Assembly: GCA_000827325.1 (NCBI GenBank)
Contig: KN832885.1
Span: 806,001-870,000, forward strand
Direction: 5' to 3'
Source: Oidiodendron maius Zn
Lineage: Eukaryota; Ascomycota; Leotiomycetes; Myxotrichaceae
Length of the DNA stretch: 64,000 nucleotides
A program made the translations under genes and the position numbers. The notes below the pieces were generated by a model, which did not search any database, had not been told where the DNA came from, and saw only the letters and a list, made by a program, of their open reading frames with translations. Positions 46,004 to 60,443 of this stretch are shown here, in pieces; within the stretch, counting starts at the first letter, position 1; the number at the start of each line of letters is the position of its first letter.

Positions 46004-46390
46004 CATTCCTTTATTGTGGCCAAACCAGCCGAAGGTAAAGGTCCCCTTTAGCAGTTTGGCTAGTTAAGTCTTATAGGAAATTATTCACGGTGCAATTTAA
46101 TCGTTCCCAACGATAAACTCTCAGCTCTTGCAGGTAGTGCTAGAGTTATCGTGGAGGAAACCGGAAATTTCTACCTCGCTGGCGTCTGGGCCGAGCATCT
46201 GCCAGGGGCTCTCTTCTGGCGTGTATACCTTCAGGAAGAGCGCAGTGATTAGGGATCAAGTACCAACTCGAATGTGACAGTCAAGGGTGAGGTACTGGGC
46301 GTGGTAGTCCAGCCTCCTGAATATCGGGCACCCTCGTGGTCATGGGCCTCTATCGATGTCCCCATCAAGTGTATCCCCCTGAGCCGATGT

Positions 46391-47400
46391 TTGTTCTCTA
46401 AACAACTTACAAATTTATGCAAGCGTATTTGTCACGTACTAAGTACTCATTAGATAGCTTTGGTGATTCATGTATTCACTCGAATACTCACACGCTCTCA
46501 TATGAGAAAATGGTCTATATATTCAAGTTATTTTCCCTAGTATACAAGAATCTTGGGTTCAGGCCAGTCTCTCTCACTTTGTTGCATATCGCAGGCGATC
46601 GGTCTTGAAGTTACTGAGGAGTAGCAGCTGAAGAAACCAGCCAGCTGTATATTTGTGATGGTATTACAGGGTGTAGCACTTTCACGAGTAACTTAGCCTG
46701 TAGCATCATGACTAAACGACTGCCGTTTCTCATTCTGCCTTACTGCCCAATTTCGAGCCTTAGGCAAACTTTACAAGTAATAGTCCGATCTGCAGGATCA
46801 GTATCTTTACTGACCCATTGGACAAACAAAAGTGCTATTGCTGTGACTACGCTTTGAGCAGGAGAGGGCGACAAGTCGAATGCACCACTTCCGCTCGTAC
46901 TCCGGGAACCCGCTGTACTAAAGAATTTAGAATGCGCATAAATATGGCGCTATTCCAATAAAATGAAGGGCATTCCCATCTATTGCCAGCCTATCTGACT
47001 GTCGTGTGGTTATTAAACACTCTTCATAGGTCTACTTATGATCTTCACACATATCCCATACACTGACTTATATCTTTCTCCTTTGCTAAATTATCTTCTT
47101 GGAGTGCGGGATGAAATAGTGTTTAATAAATCAATACTATTAGCTGTCTATCGTGATATCGTACTAATAGTAGAGGCGATCTATGGCGTCTCGACATAGA
47201 CATGGAGGAATATGCAACACCAAGTAAAACACCTCATCTAGTTCCTGTAAGTCCCAGACAAATCCAGACCCTCTGCGGTGCGTGGTACGAGAAATATTAT
47301 CCGACTTTCACCAGATCTTTCCCGAAACGCCGGCCAAAGATACCACATAACAACGTAAATGCTTCCCTTGCAAAAGCATGATGCTACAATCGGACGGCAC
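46391..47400. other. Intergenic, nothing recognised
   Basis: This is AT-rich with short open frames only. Confidence 0.45.
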
Positions 47401-48090
47401 TTATAGAGCCAGAATACCCACAAGACTTAACGCACACACGGCAGCCATAGCCACGATCGCTCTAGAGTCGGCCGTAGCCATCGCACCGGACTTGTACGAA
47501 CCCGAAGGGCTCGCAGTCTTCGTGGCACCGCCGGTGATTGCCACGTTAAACCGGTGATAGTCTGTTCCAGTGAGCGTCGACTCGATTGCTGTGGACGTCG
47601 ACTGCCCTTCGGCCGAAATGTAAACTGACGCATGGCAGTCGGCAGCGGTTGTGCCTTGCAGAGCGCATGACTCCGAGCCCGTCGCAACGCCTTGCACGCC
47701 GAGCGTGTCAATTTGTGTCGATATGCCTCCCATGTAGATGGAGGGGCCTTCGGTTACAGTGACAACCTAGTGGGTATAACATGTTAGTCTGGGTTATGAT
47801 AGAATGTTCGCAGTCTCGATGCAGGGAATGAAATTCTGGTAACTCACGACGGCATTCGGCCCACAGGTGCTCGACCCCACGAGGGCCGGACCGCTTGTAC
47901 ATCGGATCGCGTACACGGTCGCGTCGGTGAAGGCGGTGACGATAGAGGCGGCGTAGGCGGCATCGCCGTTAAGGTCATCGTTAATGAAGAGGTTGACGGA
48001 AGGAGTGGCGCCGGCAGAGGACGAATTCTGGGCAGCAGCAAGAGTAAAAGCCGCCATTGCGACTGCGGCGGATGCTTGGAAGGAGCGCAT
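47401..48090 (-). CDS. Secreted GPI-anchored cell-wall protein
   Basis: Exons 48090-47848 and 47766-47401 join in phase and give 202 residues. The start is the ATG at 48090; upstream open sequence reads through the promoter. Residues 1-20 form a signal peptide (MRSFQASAAVAMAAFTLAAA). The body is rich in Ser, Thr and Ala with four or more Cys (IRCTSGP, SSTCGPN, SCALQGTTAADCHA). The C-terminus has a small-residue site (SGSYKSGAMATADS) followed by a hydrophobic tail ending SLVGILAL, the usual GPI-attachment signal. Its position would be the plasma membrane or cell wall. The precise function is unknown; such proteins are common and fast-evolving in ascomycetes. Confidence 0.8.
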
Positions 48091-50368
48091 ATTGAATGGC
48101 GAAAGAGAATATGGTGAAAGATGTGAATCGCGGAACTGGATGTCTGGTGAAGAATTAACTGCTATGACTATTGACCCATCCTCGCCTCGTCGGGGCGGAG
48201 GGCCTTTATACCCTCGTGGTAGAGCCAAGGGGCATGAACAACACGAAGATGGCTCATTTTAACACCCAGCGCGCTATCGCATGATGGGGCTGAACTGGCC
48301 GCACATGGTTGGCACAGTTTTGGTGGCTTGGCTTAGTCCACCGACTAAGTTCTAGGAATTCACGTAACTTTTCATAGCAAGATATTTCGCATCGTGCCTG
48401 CATAATCTGGAGCGGGTGTTGATTGGTGGCTAGCATGGAGCTGACCCTTATTGTGGCACTTGCTACTATTGGCGTTGCGGCGCAAGAACAGCGCAGCGTG
48501 CTTGGTGTCAACCTTAGTTTGGCCAATCTTTCAAGGTTAAATCTCAGCCTCTGCACTCAGCCTATTCTTGGTAACAGGGCAATACTCCGTAAGGCATTTT
48601 ATTTCCCGCAGCTTGAATTGACTCTCCCTGGCTCACCCTCCAGCACCCATTATCCCTGTCGCTTGCGCTCGTACAAGTATTTCCGGCCCGAGCAGGATCT
48701 TCAGGGACTTGGCACATGTCACAGGTCAAATCGCGCACAAGCCTTATGAGGCGCGCCCTGGGTCTCTGCATCACGTATCCAGCCCTTAGCCTTAAGCTTG
48801 TGTACGATCCAATGGCGATGACTCCTGTAGCGACACTCGGTGAATCAATAGGGTTACGCCGGGACCCCCTTATTCCCCACTCTGAATCCTCCTCGTTGCT
48901 TGACTCAGACAGTGACCGGACGAAGGATTTCGCCCTACCCCGTTCTAAGTAAGCGAGCTTTCTATGGAGGGAAGGTGGCCATTTAATCGCGAGGCGATCT
49001 TGTTGGTGGCGTAGTGTTCTACTGTAATACCACCAACGTAAAATGAACGACTATATTTTATTGTTCTGTGCATTCTTCTAATTTGTCACTAGTTCCAGTA
49101 ACGGAGGTAAGATTACGAACCAGGCATTGACGTACAAACCCACACAGCATAACACCTGAACAAAATATCTGTGGAGACATAATCGCGACTGGCGAGTGCG
49201 CTCTTTCTTCTCCCGCGAGATGGATGCCTGGGCAGAGTTTCTTGGTGAGATGTAGGCTGCGGTGACATTAGATGCATGCACAGGTTACGGCGATCTTGTT
49301 GGCGGCCAAGCGTCAAGTACCTATCCACACTCAGAGATTCAGGCCAAAGGAGATTGTAGAAGATACATAAGCGTGATTTTAAAATGGAGTTGGTATATTA
49401 TTATATTTTTATGCTGTGTACTTCGTAGCTACCGAAAGTACATGAATTTGTCATGGGGGAAGCGAGGCATACTTTTAATCCGTACCCATACCGAGTTCTC
49501 TAATCGAAGGCGAAGCGAGATAAGCATGAGCCACCCCACCCAGCCTTGTGAAAGTCTCAGCTGCAGCAAAATAGAACTTCTTCGTCTCGTGCGTTAGGGG
49601 GAGTCGTATTCGGGATATTCGACGTCACTTTAAGGTACTTATGACTGAGTTATAAATAAGCACTAGGCTTGTATCGCAACAGAATACATCACACTTCATT
49701 CCGCAGGTCAATAACAGTATGATATTTCTTGCAATTTATGAAAACAATTCCAAAGATTTTAGAAGTTGGATTCGCAAATATTTCATGAGCTTTTAAACAA
49801 TCAGAATAAATGAGCAGAGAATGTATTCTATGTCAGTATGTCCACCTATGCTAGCGTATAATATAATCACGAATGCGCTCCATATATAATTGAAATAGGT
49901 ACATGGGCCCAAGTGGCGTCCAGCCAAGTGGTTAAAGATCCCAAATAAGTAGAAGAGAACAACAGTAGTCGTACCTAGTGTGAAATAATCCTAGTTCCTA
50001 TCTAACGACCTAGATGCTGGTCTAATTATAGCAAATGCAGTGGGTGAAAGCCAAATAAATTCTGATTAATAGCCAAGTCTTGTTATGGGACACGATGCAG
50101 GCATCCTCGAGCATCACAGGCGGATTAAAGTTCGTTACAGACATCGTTGAACAAACCGGCCCAGCCATAAATCAAACGGCAGCTTTACTGTTACGATCGC
50201 TAGAAATACTTATCTCACCGGTAACTTATAGCATCATTATTCATTCGAGATACTTTTAAATATTTGATGTATTTTGGGTAGTAATCAATCTGTGTAGTGG
50301 GTTGTTGGGGACTATCAACTTTAGCTACGCGATAGAATAGGGCCATATGAAGACCTCTGTCAAGAGAT
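48091..50368. other. Long intergenic region, nothing recognised
   Basis: This 2.3-kb stretch has several short frames on both strands (for example 48423-48749 and 49262-49597) with no family resemblance, codon pattern or splice support. The part after 49600 is AT-rich. Confidence 0.4.
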
Positions 50369-52960
<2,592 letters not shown>

Positions 52961-53039
52961 TATCATTGAGCCTATCTGCAGCGAGGTCGTTACACCTTGA
53001 GAAGCGTCCCCCCGGACTTAAAAAAAGAAAAGTGAGAGC

Positions 53040-53640
53040 TATGAACTCGAAACGCCACGAGAATAACATCTATGATAAGATTACACACCAGTTTGAGGTG
53101 ATCGGAAAGGTGCTACAAGATTTGGCTATCCTGCCGGAGAATATCTACAACATGGACGAGACTGGAGCCGTGTTATGCATGCTCGGCTCCGTCAAAGTCG
53201 TCGTAGGTAAGGACGATCCACGAGTCTATAGAGGCGCGTGTGTTAAGCGGACGATGGTGATCCCCATCGACTGCATAAGTGCGAACAGTAGGTCTTTATT
53301 ACTGATGATTATTTGGCCAGCTACTACGCATCGAAGCGACTGGACCACGTTTCCCACTCCTGGATAGTACTATGCGTGCTCTGAATCTGGTATACTGACT
53401 CTAAGATCAGCTTAGGGGCTCAAGCGTGTATTTGGTCCCTAGACAAAATACACGCTAACCGGAAACCACGGGTACTGATCTGTGACGGCTTTGGGACGCA
53501 CGAGATCCTCGGGGTAAGGAATCCGGACAAGTTGAACGAAGCCGTCTCCAGAACCAGAACCCGTCCCTCACATCTGCGAGAAGGCCCAGTGCGTCTTCTT
53601 CTGCACGGACACGATGAACTAGAAGACCTTTTGCCGACCT
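53040..53640 (+). mobile_element. pogo/Fot1-type DNA transposon remnant (transposase fragment)
   Basis: A DDE_1-superfamily transposase is partly readable: IYNMDETGAVLCMLGSVK has the first catalytic Asp, then KDDPRVYRGACVKRTMV, LLLMIIWPATTHRSDW and, in another frame, ANRKPRVLICDGFGTHE with the second Asp. The front and back of the gene are missing, there are in-frame stops and at least one frame change, and the segment corresponding to the third Asp is not readable. A block of A/T-only sequence follows at about 53662-53710. No terminal inverted repeats were found. It is an inactive relic of a Tc1-mariner-related element. Confidence 0.8.
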
Positions 53641-54220
53641 GTGAAGATGATGGACCCCTTTTTTTATATAACTTTTTATAAAAATAATTTTATAAAAATT
53701 AATTTATTACAGAGGCTCACTTGCGCATCATATTCGCGCCTGGGCCAATCTACGAGCTGTGCGGAGAGTTACGCAGGTATGTTAAAGCACTAAACCCTTT
53801 TTGGGGGAATTGGGAAGGCTTTGCTGCCTCCACGAGCAAAGGGTCACCAGTGCCGGCGGGTTAAGCCTCCCTTTCACTTGTTTTAGGGCAAGTTGGTAGA
53901 CTAACCTTAAAATTGGGAGGAAGAGTTACCGTTTCGGAACGCACCCTAGGAAGCTTAAGGTGGAGAATGACTTTGGTCTCGTACAAACATTGGCAATAGA
54001 ATTATCATATCATTATACTTCAATTCTTCCATAATAAGAGTGCAGTGATCATCCCAAGGGTATATTATCCATCCTGTACTCACCCTCCCTCGCTTCCGCA
54101 TTACCAGCCTTCTCCTCATGATAACTCCATTGGCCCTAGCTAGGGTCCGGTACTCGAGCACTTCCCTTCCCGCTTCTATCTGTGTTTCAAAATCACCTCG
54201 ACCCTAATCATGATTCAAGA
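53641..54220. other. Intergenic, AT-rich, possibly more element remnants
   Basis: This contains the A/T-only block and further sequence without a frame. It holds the 3' side of the MFS permease gene. Confidence 0.4.
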
Positions 54221-56747
54221 TTACGCCGGCCCTCCATTCCCACCTTCCGGCAACGACGAGAAATTCCCCTGTCCCCAATTAAAATTCAACATCGGCTCTT
54301 CTTCCTTCTTCTTCCTTACAAACCACTTCTGCAACATCTTCACAAACGGCAGCGTTGCATTATATATCCCAAGATTTCTTCTTAAGCTGAGGACTTGTCC
54401 CTGATCGACCATCGCCTGCCACCCTTCCGCCAACTCCTCGAGTGGTTTGCTCGGAACAATGTATTTCTTAAGCCACGACTCTTTCTCCTCCTCAGTCTTG
54501 TCCGCGCTACCTACTGAGCGCATGTCTCCTCCTCCTCCTCCTCCTCCTCCTCCTACCGCAGCAGTAGCAGAAGATTCTCCGCGTTCCTCCGCGATATCCT
54601 GCTCGCCCTCCATGATTCCTGTACCAGCATGATTAGCCGCTTCCCTGGCATCAATGGCCGGCACCGCAGATCCGTCTTCAGGAGCGCCCGATGTCTTGGT
54701 CGACTCCCTAGGGTATTGTACATCTGGTAGCCAGACCCAGGCAATGAGGGATCCAAGAGCCATAAATACGCCGAATATGATGAGGATGACGCCGAGGTGG
54801 ACGGGCTCCCATTGAGAAACATCGTGTCGCGCTAGGAGTAGCTGGACCGCTATCGAGACCAGCTTGCCGGAGGCGGCGGATATGCCGTGGCAGGTACCTC
54901 GGTAGCGGGTGGGAAAGATTTCAGCCGAGATCTGGTAGGATATTTTGGCGTTAGACGACGAAAAGGGTAGGGCTTGAATTTAAACGGGTAGGAAAACGCG
55001 ATGAGATGGAATACATACGGTGAAAGTCAATGCATTAGGTCCCAAGTTGAAGAAAAATTGACACAGCGCGTAGAGTACTATAGTTAGCGCATGTTGTTGC
55101 TTGTACTCGACCGCAAACAGAGTCCCACCAATGAGGAAGAATAGCACTGATAATACCATGAAACACACGATCAGGATTGCTTTTCTGGGATAATAGTTGA
55201 TAAACTGGATGAGGACGAGACTACCAATTACAGAGCCGATGGATACGGTGTAGATGTATTGGGTTACATCGGATTTGAGTACATGATATATGTTCTCGTC
55301 GGGAAGGATGGCTTGCCAGTCTGGGATGGTAGGATCTGGTTGTACAGATGACCACACGCGGGCAATTTGACGCGGATTGTTGATTCCAAGGCCATAGAAG
55401 GCGAAATCCTAGGAGTCACGCCTTTGTGTTAGTATGAACTTTGAGATAATCCGGGGGTAGCTTGTAGTATCTCAAGAACAAGTACGTTTCGCGGTTTCAG
55501 AGCCAGCTTGGAATGAGATTTAATGCCAAATTTAGACTTACTAAGACGAACCAACAGGTGGATGTTGCTGCTAGAAATCGCCAGCTACCCTTGGCGACGA
55601 AATAGTCGTAGAGGTCTTTCCGGCTAAAGGGCCTGGGCTTCTCATCCTTCTTCTCTTGCCCTGCAGCATCTTCCAGCTCCTCCTCCTCCTCCTCTTCTTC
55701 CTCATCTTCGCCATCGTGTTGTAAAGATAGCTCAGTATATCCATGTCCGAGCCAATGCTCCTTGATATCCTCCAAAGCTCGCTCGTTGTCATTATCAACG
55801 TCTAGTGTAAATCGAGGCGATTCCGGAATGGTCAGACGGAAAATGATGGCCACAAATGCGGGAAATGCGCCAACACCGATAACAGTCCGCCATATGGTAT
55901 CAACCCATCTTTTGCTCGTTTCATCCTCAACAGCGAGGTCTATCAGGGCATGCTTTGCGCCCAAACCCAAAAGCGCAAAGAAGCCAACCAAAGCTGCTGT
56001 GAGTTGTCCTAACGACTGCATCAGGAACACAGCCGCCATCATTTGTGCTCTCGACTTTCTCGGTGCGAACTCAGCAGTAAGGACTGCGCTTAGTGGATAT
56101 TCTGCTCCAATACCTATTCCCATCTGGACAAAGAGTAGTCAGTAAGCGCCTCAAAAAAAATAGAGCGAAGAGAAAAGAGTTGTCTACTCACGAGAAATCG
56201 CCAGAATATGAGCCACCCCATAATATCCATACTCCCATCGTATCCAGTTGAAGCTTCTACTATTCCTAGAGTCCCAACAATGACCACTATAAGCTCCAAC
56301 CCATATAGCTTTCTTCTCCCATACACATCGGATAGAACGCCAAATATCAGCATCCCAATCAGTGATCCCAATAGTGTTGGAACGTTGATCTTGAGTTCTT
56401 GGTTACTACTTCGAGCATCCGGCCAATAGATATAATCGAGCATAACTATGATCACGTTCGCGGCAAACAGATTGTATGAATCCGTGAAGAACCCAGAAGA
56501 TGCCACGACCCAGACTCTGTAGTCGAATCCATGCCTGTCGATCGTCTTATACACGCGCTTCCGGTTCATCGCATTGGACTGCAGTTGTCAGTCGAAGCAC
56601 CGATAGTGTCCGAGCACTTACATTATCATTCTCAATGACCGTCGAGGGATCAATCCAGAAGTTCTTCCTGATATTCCTGACGAATATCCCGAAAATACCG
56701 GGTGTCTTTGGCTTCCCCTCCGTCTCCTTTCCCCCTTCAGTTGCCAT
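54221..56747 (-). CDS. MFS phosphate/glycerophosphodiester-type permease (PHS family)
   Basis: Five exons join in frame: 56747-56622, 56578-56192, 56123-55542, 55408-55019 and 54931-54221, giving 731 residues. The membrane core has GFFTDSYNLFAANVIIVML, the MFS signature FGVLSDVYGRRKLYG, WRFLMGIGIGAEYPLSA and KSRAQMMAAVFLMQSLGQ, then TIPESPRF at the end of the first six helices, and ISAEIFPTRYRGT in the second half. This matches Pi:H+ symporters and Git1-like glycerophosphoinositol permeases. A central loop carries a run of acidic residues, and the long hydrophilic C-tail a Gly run; both come from trinucleotide repeats (about 55675-55700 and 54524-54556). The substrate cannot be read from sequence. 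Confidence 0.85.
54524..54556 (+). repeat. (CCT)n trinucleotide repeat
   Basis: About eleven CCT units encode a run of nine or more glycines in the permease C-tail on the other strand. It is likely length-variable. Confidence 0.8.
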
Positions 56748-57156
56748 CGTGGGCGCAGCCTCGTCTCAGAGGGCCGTGCGGTTGAGTTCAAGAGCTGCAG
56801 ATAGTGGGGAGGCGGTCTTCTAGGCATTCATTGGTAACGATATGCCAATGACCATGGTTCGAAGAGACTCTGAAAGCGACAGATTCATAAAAGGCATCGA
56901 TTCGTCCAACGCGGTGTGTTGAGAGGCTTTCCATTTTAACGGCCAGTGGCTATGTACGGAGCTGCCAGCATACAGTTTACCCTGGTGTCCCTTCAATATT
57001 GAGCCGCCTGCTTCACAGGACGAGTCAGGTCACGCCTTAAAACAGCACCGTGGCTGTGTGGAGATGCTAACGAATCAGACACAAGAGCTGTAAGCGTGTT
57101 TATATCCTCAATTTCTATTGAACGATAAAAGAGACTGTCACTAGGGTACCTCGTGG
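56748..57156. other. Intergenic, promoter side of the permease
   Basis: I see nothing specific. Confidence 0.4.
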
Positions 57157-57756
57157 ATGTGTATCGCCTCTCACGTTGCTCGCACGACCACTTCCAGCAT
57201 CCATCACGCCATGCGCAACTTTAAAAGCACGTTCAGCGCAGCGACCTGCACTGCGAAAACCCAAATCTTGGACAAGACGGAAGCTCCCGTCGCCCACTAT
57301 AGTGCTCCCGTACCCAGTACAGTGCCCCAACTCAGTAAGCGACAATCTGCGGTAAGGCCCCAGCATATTATGATGCTAGGACAGGCAGCAATTTCCGACG
57401 CCGATCTCCTGAAGGCCAACACGAAGCTCTCAGAGCTCTATAGAGTGTTCGCAGATGCTGCAGCTGAAGCGGACAGTCGATTGGAAATTCTTGCGCAGCG
57501 GATTGATATCCTGCAGCGTAACTTCCAGCGGCTACGCATCTCCCTACAGCATACAAGCAAGCCATTTGAGGGACATGTTGGCTTCCAGATGACACTATCA
57601 GCATGCGAGATTTTTATCCAATGCTTCAAACCACCTTCGAACCCTGGACCAAGACAACCATGGTTGTGTAGTAATAGCGAGATCAGAACGAGGGATGCCG
57701 AGATTATGGCAGAGATCTCGCCCATTATAACTTCTATAATTGTATTATTAGCGTAA
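57157..57756 (+). CDS. Hypothetical coiled-coil protein (199 aa)
   Basis: This is an open frame of 199 codons. Residues about 75-130 (LLKANTKLSELYRVFADAAAE, continuing to ILQRNFQRLRISLQ) are predicted by eye as one long amphipathic helix. The first 70 residues are Ser/Thr/Ala-rich and could be a leader or non-coding. The family is not recognised. It may be an independent small gene or the upstream part of the phosphorylase-domain gene that follows; I found no convincing splice to decide. Confidence 0.35.
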   Translation: MCIASHVARTTTSSIHHAMRNFKSTFSAATCTAKTQILDKTEAPVAHYSAPVPSTVPQLSKRQSAVRPQHIMMLGQAAISDADLLKANTKLSELYRVFADAAAEADSRLEILAQRIDILQRNFQRLRISLQHTSKPFEGHVGFQMTLSACEIFIQCFKPPSNPGPRQPWLCSNSEIRTRDAEIMAEISPIITSIIVLLA

Positions 57757-57859
57757 GGGCAATGTCAACGTCCTCTTAATTTATAATAGTAGTTAACCAT
57801 TACTGGGTAGGGATACATTCTTTAGCAACGACGATAGGGAACCAGGAGCTACCACGAAG

Positions 57860-58414
57860 ATGAGCCAGTTAAATACAACAGGGCGAACTCAACCTGCAAC
57901 TGACCCCGAACTCGAACAATTTGAAAAATTCTGGGAGAAGATTACACGGCTGGTCTATGCACGCAAAAGGAAACTTTTAGACCCGCTGCAGAGCACCGGT
58001 TCCACGGACCTTCTGCAGGTGGAAGTCAGGAATATCTTACACCGTTTATTACTGAACAACGCCAAGTTGATCCCTGGAGCATCAATTTTGTCGGAACCAC
58101 AAGGTCCGCAAGGCTCAAAGGACTTAAACTTGGAGAAACTGTCAGTCGAGAAACTTCTGGAGATAAATCAACAGCAAGAGCGTTTTGGAAGAATAGCATT
58201 CGGGAGACGGCCTCCGCCATCCGCTGATCAACTTAAACCACAGGATTCTTTTACTCCTACTCTTCCTGGCCGAGTGTACACTTTACCAGACGACTACGAG
58301 TCCGACGTCCCTCCATTAAGCCCTGTGATTAAGCCTAAACTCCAAGAAGGCATCATGTATATACCTCTTCCGATCTGCCTTGCAAATAACCATATTAATT
58401 TTGACACAGCATGA
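57860..58414 (+). CDS. Hypothetical protein or 5' exon of the phosphorylase-domain gene
   Basis: This 184-codon open frame begins with ATG (MSQLNTTGRTQ) and is charged and helical (DPELEQFEKFWEKITRLVYA), followed by a Pro-rich part. The composition is good for coding DNA. The family is unknown. A donor-like GTATAT near 58356 would allow it to splice on, but I could not find an acceptor in the right phase, so it may equally be a separate gene ending at 58414. Confidence 0.5.
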   Translation: MSQLNTTGRTQPATDPELEQFEKFWEKITRLVYARKRKLLDPLQSTGSTDLLQVEVRNILHRLLLNNAKLIPGASILSEPQGPQGSKDLNLEKLSVEKLLEINQQQERFGRIAFGRRPPPSADQLKPQDSFTPTLPGRVYTLPDDYESDVPPLSPVIKPKLQEGIMYIPLPICLANNHINFDTA

Positions 58415-58561
58415 TCAACAAAAACAATATGTATAGTCTTTCTAGTATCGAGTGCAAACTCATCGACAAAAAGCGAGCAGTTAAATGTATTACGAGTAAC
58501 AGCCCTCCAGTTGTTATTCTTCATGAGTGTTCGTATTTTCCCCCGCTAACATCATCAGGCT

Positions 58562-60443
58562 ATGCTAATATACTCAATTTATTCAGTACCTGATAGAACG
58601 AGGAGATACCCTAAAACTATTCACCCCAAGATGAGAGAACAAGGATCACCCGATGTCTATTTCTCTGAGAAGCTCGATGTAATGATCAATTCGAAAAACA
58701 TTCCCCAGGCTTCCATCAAATACAAATTTATTCAATCCGGGAGTCTCAAACTCTTCCAAAGTATGGTCAGGGAGAAGGATTTAATTGAAACGTTTTCTCC
58801 AGACGAAATCAAGTCTGCTCTGCGCCAAATGGAATCATCATTTGAGGACTTGAAGATTTGGAAGGACCACAGAAGTGGGGAATATACATTTTCGTTTTAT
58901 AGAAATGGCCTCCGGAAAAAGCAACAACTGGAATGCCTGCTGAGCTCGTTTGAAATAAAACCAGGTCAGCAGCCAGACGATAGCAAGATAGTACGGTTGG
59001 ATTTTGTCGATGAGGCACCCCAAATTCGGCGAAGAAGCTCCCATGATTCTCATGCCCCGGCTTGTACGTCAATTATTGGATTCTTCACTCTTCTCACGCT
59101 TCCATTCGAGCACATACTGATTGGAAAACAGCCCCTAATCACGTGGAAAGGAGAAATTCAGCTAATTCTGTCGAAACCACAAACTCAGCAGATAGAGCTG
59201 CCATCTTAGCCAAGGCAAGAGAACAAATGAGAAATACCGCTGCGTCTGTTGAGTTCTTATCAATCCAGTTCAGTACTACCCGGGGTAAGCAGAGTGATCC
59301 ATTCGATAATATAGTGACTAACACTTCATAGAAGCAAAGGGTTTCAAAACGTCGTGGAAGAAAGCACAAAATGACACATCCAAAGACATATCCGCGATTG
59401 GCTCGGAAGGTTCTTCAAGTCCGAATCGGAGGCCAGACAGAAGTTTACCGGATCCCTTCCGCGAACTATGGTTGATTAAGATTTTCGAATATACTTCACC
59501 ACCGGGTTCGAAGGATATTCAAAGATCTTTCCTCGATTACAAAGTTGGATGGATCTGCGCTCTGCCATTGGAGATGGCGGCAGCGATGTCTATGTTAGAT
59601 GAGATCCACCAGCCTCTCCCAAAACATACCTATACCGCAGACTCGAATCATTACGAAGTTGGCAGAATCGGTGAACACAACGTCGTTATCACTTGTCTAC
59701 CTTCTGGCATGATGGGCAACACCAGCGCCACTGCCGTTGCGATGAACATGCGCTTCACCTTTACCAATATTACTACCCGCCTCTTAGTCGGTATCGGAGG
59801 CGGCGTCCATAGCACAGCCCACAGCATCCAGCTCGGCGACGTAGTCGTCAGTATCCCGGGCCACAAAAACGGTGGCATCGTGCAGCACGATTACGGGAAA
59901 TTAACTTCTCGAGGATTCCAGCGGACGAGCCAGTTACCGTCACCGCCTGAACCATTGCTCAAAGCTGTTTCTTATTTGCAAGCTAAGCATTATGGAAGAC
60001 CAAATCTAGTGGCTAAGATATTGGCGGCGTGCCTGGGTGAGGATGGGAGAGAGATATTTCCGCGTCCGGCGCCGGAAACAGATGAGCTGTTCCAGGCGGA
60101 TTATATACACGTTGACGACGACGAACCCTGTGTTAACTGCTGCGATCGCACTTACTTACAACCTCGCCCTGACCTCAGAGCAGCTACTGTTGTGCACTAT
60201 GGCACTATTGCTTCCGGTAACTCGGTGGTTAAGGATGCGAAGACTAGAGACGAGTTAGGGAAGGAGCACGGCGTTTTGTGTTTTGAGATGGAGGCTGCGG
60301 GCCTGATGAGGGAGTTCCAATGTTTGGTTATTAGAGGGATTTGTGATTATTCGGATACGCATAAGAATAAAACGTGGCAGCCGTATGCAGCAGCTGCGGC
60401 GGCCGCGTTTGCGAAGGAGTTATTGTTGAATATACCCGCGTAG
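58562..60443 (+). CDS. Nucleoside-phosphorylase (PNP_UDP) domain protein, NLR-type
   Basis: Exons 58562-59063, 59111-59284 and 59332-60443 join in phase and give 595 residues; the true 5' end is uncertain and 57860-58414 may belong. The N-terminal half is helical and charged, without a known family (LKLFQSMVREKDLIETFSP). The C-terminal 310 residues are the phosphorylase-like domain common in fungal NLRs: YKVGWICALPLEMAAA, LLVGIGGGV, IQLGDVVVS, HYGTIASGNSVVKDA, LCFEMEAAGLM and IRGICDYSDTHKNK. These residues form the nucleoside-binding site in the family, so the pocket looks complete. No NACHT or repeat follows. Relatives with extra domains act in fungal incompatibility (vic loci); here the domain may act as an enzyme or as a solitary effector or sensor. 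Confidence 0.82.

Larger units (their letters stand above)
44750..46390 (+). pseudogene. HET-domain gene, decayed and interrupted
   Basis: HET-family sequence is readable in pieces across all frames. An upstream part has FRRFKDWLKNCNSKHKYC. The core follows a shift at an A-run before 44940: MALSHSWG, TFHDAVQITRKLGIRF, LWIDSLCIIQDDPQDLER and SAQMASIY. After another shift comes RYFDPIAEEPLSTRGW and TLQERLLSPRTIH, then an in-frame stop at 45522. A last part at about 46110-46370 has DKLSALAGSARVIVEE, FYLAGVWAEHLPGALFW and YRAPSWSWASID, the usual end of this HET subfamily. Between 45560 and 46090 lies DNA that does not belong to the gene. With several shifts and stops it cannot make a full protein. 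Confidence 0.8.

Noticed and set aside
53040-53640. An active host-domesticated transposase
   Set aside because: The frame is interrupted, both ends are missing and the catalytic triad is incomplete.
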